Of a stretch of DNA of 64,000 nucleotides, positions 61,228 through 64,000 are shown piece after piece. The stretch is from positions 1,922,001-1,986,000 of the forward strand of contig NZ_CP021978.1 of assembly GCF_004803895.1 (NCBI RefSeq), read 5' to 3'. The notes below the pieces were generated by a model that saw only the letters and a list, made by a program, of their open reading frames with translations, did not search any database and had not been told where the DNA came from. The translations under genes were made by a program, and so were the position numbers. Within the stretch, counting starts at the first letter, position 1; every line of letters begins with the position of its first letter. The DNA is from Streptomyces hawaiiensis (GTDB lineage: Bacteria; Actinomycetota; Actinomycetes; Streptomycetales; Streptomycetaceae).

Positions 61228-62247
61228 TCACGCGTCCCACAGCGCCCCGAGGGTGAGCAGGTCGGTCCGGTACTCGACGCGGTCGGCCCACTCGGTGGGC
61301 CAGGCCTCCGTGCCCAGGTACGCGCCCGCGAAGGCGCCCGCCAGGCAGGCGATCGAGTCCGAGTCGCCGGCGGTGCAGGCGGCGCGGCGCAGGGCCGTCA
61401 CCGGCTCGTCGACGAAGAGCAGGAAGCACAGCAGCCCAGTCGCCAGGGCCTCCTCGGCGATCCAGCCCTCGCCGGTGGCCAGGCACGGGTCGGTCTCGGG
61501 CGAGACGGTGCGCAGAGCGTGCTGGAGGCGGTCGAGGATCTCCAGGCACTCGTCCCAGCCGCGCGCGATGAACCGCTCGGGGCTCGGGTCCTCGGCCCGG
61601 CGCCACAGGTCGCCGAGCCAGCGCTCGTGGTAGTGGCCGCGGTTCTCCAGGGCGTACGAGCGGAGCAGACCGACCAGCCCGGTCGGCTCGGCGCCCTGCG
61701 CGAGCAGACGTACGGTGTGCGCGGTGAGGTCGGAGGCCGCCAGAGCCGTCGGATGGCCGTGTGTCAGCGCCGCCTGCAACTGGGCGGCGCCGGCCCGCTG
61801 TTCGTCGCTCAGGCCGGACACCAGGCCCAGGGGCGCGACCCGCATGTTGGCGCCGCAGCCCTTGGAGTGGATCTGACTGGCGTCCTGCCAGGGGCGGTCC
61901 GCGTGCTCCAGCAGGGCGCAGGCCCGCAGACAGGTGTTGCCGGGGGCACGGTTGTTCTCCGGAGAACGGTTCCAGGTGATGAACTCCTGGCGCACCGCCT
62001 CGGCCATCCCCTGAGGCCCGAGCACACCCCGGTCCATCGCCGTCCGTATGCCCCGCCCGAGCGCCAGCGTCATCTGCGTGTCGTCGGTGACGATCGCCGG
62101 CGCCGGAAGGCCCATCTGTCGCCAGGGACCGAACTTGGCGAGTATCGACGGAACGTCACTGAACTCGGTCGGATACCCCAGCGCGTCCCCGAGGGCGAGG
62201 CCCGTGAGTGCTCCGGTGGCGGCCTGCTTGTGGACGAGCGTGGTCAT
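61228..62247 (-). CDS. ADP-ribosylglycohydrolase (DraG-like)
   Basis: 339 aa, ATG overlapping the Nudix stop (ATGA). The di-metal site motifs are GLALGDALGYPTEF, TDDTQMTLALGRGI and CTAGDSDSIACLAGAFAGAYLG, with the D-x-D acidic pair near the C-terminus. Enzymes of this family remove ADP-ribose from proteins, DNA or small molecules. Its coupling to an NrtR-like NAD-metabolism regulator suggests a link to NAD or ADP-ribose turnover. Confidence 0.93.
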   Translation of the reverse strand: MTTLVHKQAATGALTGLALGDALGYPTEFSDVPSILAKFGPWRQMGLPAPAIVTDDTQMTLALGRGIRTAMDRGVLGPQGMAEAVRQEFITWNRSPENNRAPGNTCLRACALLEHADRPWQDASQIHSKGCGANMRVAPLGLVSGLSDEQRAGAAQLQAALTHGHPTALAASDLTAHTVRLLAQGAEPTGLVGLLRSYALENRGHYHERWLGDLWRRAEDPSPERFIARGWDECLEILDRLQHALRTVSPETDPCLATGEGWIAEEALATGLLCFLLFVDEPVTALRRAACTAGDSDSIACLAGAFAGAYLGTEAWPTEWADRVEYRTDLLTLGALWDA

Positions 62248-62963
62248 GTGGGGCGTCCTTCCCGGGTGGGCCGGAGGAGAGGCGGGTGGAGGGCGGTGGC
62301 GGTGCCGGCGCGGTACAGCGCGGCGGGTTTGCCGCGGCCGCCGGTCAGCCGCGCGGCGCCCGGGACGGCTTCGACGAAGCCGGACGTGGCGAGCACCTTG
62401 CGGCGGAAGTTGGGCCGGTCGAGCTCGGTGCCCCACACGGTCTCGTAGACCTGCCGGAGTTCGCCGAGGGTGAACTCCGGCGGGCAGAAGGCGGTGGCGA
62501 GGCAGGTGTACTCGAGCTTGGCGCCGATCCGCTCGTGGGCGTCGGCCAGGATGCGGTCGTGGTCGAAGGCGAGCGACCCGGCCGTGCCGTACGGCACCCA
62601 GCGGGCCTGCGCGGCGTCGCTGCCGCCGTGCGCCTCGGGAGCGTCGGGCAGCAGTGCGGCGAAGGCGACCGACACGACCCGCATCCGGGGGTCGCGGCCG
62701 GGCTCGCTGTACGTCCGCAGCTGCTCCAGATGCAGCCCCGAGACGTCGGACAGGCCGGTCTCCTCGGCGAGTTCACGCCGGGCTGCCGTCTCCGCGGACT
62801 CGTCGGGCTGCACGAACCCGCCGGGCAGGGCCCAGCGCCCGGCGTACGGCTCCTGCCCGCGTTCGACGAGCAGGACGTGCAGCGCGCCGTCGCGGAGGGT
62901 GAACACCGCGAGGTCGACGGTGACGGCGAAGGGTTCGTGGGCGTACTTGTCGTAGCCGTCCAT
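62244..62963 (-). CDS. Nudix-domain transcriptional regulator, NrtR-like
   Basis: 239 aa. The Nudix domain (about 1-150) has the intact box G-x5-E-x7-REL-x-EE-x-GL (GGFVQPDESAETAARRELAE then ETGL). The C-terminal winged helix region (about 160-225) FTLGELRQVYETVWGTELDRPNFRRKVLATSGFVEA is the NrtR signature. NrtR proteins bind ADP-ribose and repress NAD-biosynthesis or ADP-ribose genes. A 51-bp palindrome abuts its start and fits an NrtR box. An intact box leaves catalytic activity possible. Confidence 0.88.
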   Translation of the reverse strand: MDGYDKYAHEPFAVTVDLAVFTLRDGALHVLLVERGQEPYAGRWALPGGFVQPDESAETAARRELAEETGLSDVSGLHLEQLRTYSEPGRDPRMRVVSVAFAALLPDAPEAHGGSDAAQARWVPYGTAGSLAFDHDRILADAHERIGAKLEYTCLATAFCPPEFTLGELRQVYETVWGTELDRPNFRRKVLATSGFVEAVPGAARLTGGRGKPAALYRAGTATALHPPLLRPTREGRPT

Positions 62964-62964
62964 G

Positions 62965-63015
62965 CACCTGCACCCCCCTTTATAGTCGTGATGACTATAA
63001 AGGGGGGTGCAGGTG
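62965..63015. promoter_or_regulatory. 51-bp palindrome at the NrtR-like promoter
   Basis: Perfect 23-bp arms (62965-62987 and 62993-63015) flank a 5-nt centre. The inner core TTTATAGTC-GTGAT-GACTATAAA resembles the NrtR box pattern of TAGTC/GACTA half-sites, from memory. The arms also contain a run of six C/G. It starts one base from the Nudix ATG and overlaps its likely -10 (TATAAA on the minus strand). Confidence 0.85.
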
Positions 63016-63043
63016 GCTCACAAGCCCTTGGAGACCGCGGTAT

Positions 63044-64000
63044 CTAGAGGTCGACCTCCTGCATCAGCATCCCGACCTCCGTGTTGGACAGCCGCCGAAG
63101 CCAGCCCGACTTCTGGTCGCCCAGGGTGATCGGCCCGAAGGCGACCCGGACCAGCTTGTCGACCGGGAAGCCGGCCTCCGCGAGCATCCGGCGCACGATG
63201 TGCTTGCGGCCCTCGTGGAGGGTGACCTCGACGAGGTAGTTCTTGCCGGTCTGCTGGACGACCCGGAAGTGGTCCGCGCGGGCGTAGCCGTCCTCCAGCT
63301 GGATGCCGTCCTTCAGCTGCTTGCCCAGGTCGCGCGGGATGGGTCCGACGATGTGCGCGAGGTAGGTCTTCTTCACGCCGTACTTCGGGTGGGTCAGCCG
63401 GTGGGCCAGCTCGCCGTGGTTGGTGAGCAGGATGACGCCCTCGGTCTCGGTGTCGAGCCGGCCGACGTGGAAGAGCCGGGTCTCGCGGTTGGTGACGTAG
63501 TCACCGAGGCACTGCCGGCCGTCCGGGTCCTCCATCGTCGACACGACACCGGCGGGCTTGTTCAGCGCGAAGAACTGGTAGCGCTGCGTGGCGACAGTCA
63601 GCCCGTCGACCTTGATCTCGTCCTTCTCGGGGTCGACGCGCCGGCCCTGCTCCAGAACGATCTCGCCGTTGATCTCGACCCGGGCCTGCTCGATCAGCTC
63701 CTCGCAGGCGCGCCGGGAGCCGAAGCCCGCGCGGGCGAGGACCTTCTGCAGCCGCTCGCCCTCCTGCTCGGCTCCGGGGAAGGTCTTCGGGAGCTTGACC
63801 TCCTTCTTCCCGGCGTACCGGTCGCGGTTGCGCTCCTCGACCTGCGCCTCGTACTCACGCGGGCGCGCCGGGGCCGTACGCCCCTGCTTGTGGGGCTGCT
63901 TGGGCCCGCCCTTGGCGCCGCCGCGCGCGGCACCGCCACGCCCGGACTTGGGGCCTTCCTTCGTCCCCCCGGGGCCCACGTCGTAGCGGCGCTCCTCGGG
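63044..64000 (-). CDS. rluB: Pseudouridine synthase RluB-type, 23S rRNA (5' end outside window)
   Basis: At least 319 codons; the frame stays open to the window edge, so the start lies beyond 64000. A GTG at 63979 is inside the gene because the upstream frame (EERRYDVG) continues. The N-terminus is basic and Gly/Lys-rich. The S4 domain is ERLQKVLARAGFGSRRACEELIEQARVEINGE. The catalytic motif GRLDTETEGVILLTNHGELAHRLTHP carries the Asp. LHEGRKHIVRRMLAEAG ends the core. It modifies 23S rRNA. In streptomycetes it often follows scpA and scpB, which would be just outside. Confidence 0.95.
   Translation of the reverse strand, partial: PEERRYDVGPGGTKEGPKSGRGGAARGGAKGGPKQPHKQGRTAPARPREYEAQVEERNRDRYAGKKEVKLPKTFPGAEQEGERLQKVLARAGFGSRRACEELIEQARVEINGEIVLEQGRRVDPEKDEIKVDGLTVATQRYQFFALNKPAGVVSTMEDPDGRQCLGDYVTNRETRLFHVGRLDTETEGVILLTNHGELAHRLTHPKYGVKKTYLAHIVGPIPRDLGKQLKDGIQLEDGYARADHFRVVQQTGKNYLVEVTLHEGRKHIVRRMLAEAGFPVDKLVRVAFGPITLGDQKSGWLRRLSNTEVGMLMQEVDL

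Overview
The window is a contiguous piece of a Streptomyces (or very close relative) chromosome. The evidence is very high GC with G/C-ending codons in every real frame, many GTG starts, four-base ATGA/GTGA overlaps, leaderless promoters, and hallmark families: SepF-like SflA, streptogrisin-type proteases, an LAETG-anchored LPMO, a DnaE2 mutasome and ECF sigma/RskA pairs. From memory, the gene order resembles the S. coelicolor core chromosome from roughly the homogentisate dioxygenase gene to the RluB gene; I could not check this by alignment. I see no IS element, prophage, CRISPR array, tRNA or rRNA. The only clear gene debris is a fragment of a subtilisin-like protease near 14.8 kb.

Layout. 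0-5 kb: tail of a probable hmgA, a GntR/HutC regulator, a lone Type-ISP-like protein, and a TetR regulator divergent from a DrrAB-type ABC exporter with two near-identical operators. 5-14 kb: an ECF sigma factor with its anti-sigma factor, divergent from a coupled operon (DUF4331 protein, TPR protein, NicO-type metal transporter), then a transmembrane Ser/Thr kinase and an SGNH lipase. 15-18 kb: two GT2 glycosyltransferases and a polysaccharide deacetylase in one overlapping operon. 18-24 kb: an AAA ATPase and several small enzymes and regulators, including a 44-aa gene with an inverted repeat in its leader. 24-27 kb: LPMO, lipase, and a MarR/cupin pair sharing a perfect 40-bp palindrome. 27-31.4 kb: dnaE2 plus a Y-family (ImuB-like) gene behind a LexA box. 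31.5-35.3 kb: a membrane protein and two secreted streptogrisin-like proteases with strong terminators. 35.4-44.2 kb: DUF5685 protein with a Cys-rich tail, sflA, acyl-CoA dehydrogenase, MFS exporter, a GPI-mannosyltransferase-like membrane protein, PAP2 phosphatase and a small I78 inhibitor. 44.6-53.5 kb: a solitary ctaD, a WYL regulator, and a branched-chain-amino-acid-type ABC system in two divergent operons, one encoding a LivH-LivM-LivG fusion. 53.6-56 kb: an Rpf/LysM cell-wall enzyme and two conserved hypotheticals. 56-64 kb: the housekeeping run der, plsC, cmk, tyrA, aroH, a Rieske lipoprotein, then ADP-ribosylglycohydrolase plus an NrtR-like Nudix regulator with a 51-bp palindrome, and the start-truncated rluB.

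The most informative signals are regulatory. They are the tandem TetR operators (one forcing non-Streptomyces codons), a SigK-like promoter in front of the DUF4331 operon, the MarR and NrtR palindromes, the LexA box that also fixes the dnaE2 start, and paired repeats near several small genes. The most unusual proteins are the LivHMG fusion with a Pro/Glu/Thr repeat linker, the LivF partner whose Walker A lysine is arginine, and the DUF5685 protein with a C-terminal cysteine cluster. All functional statements rest on motif recognition and family memory; no database search was run.
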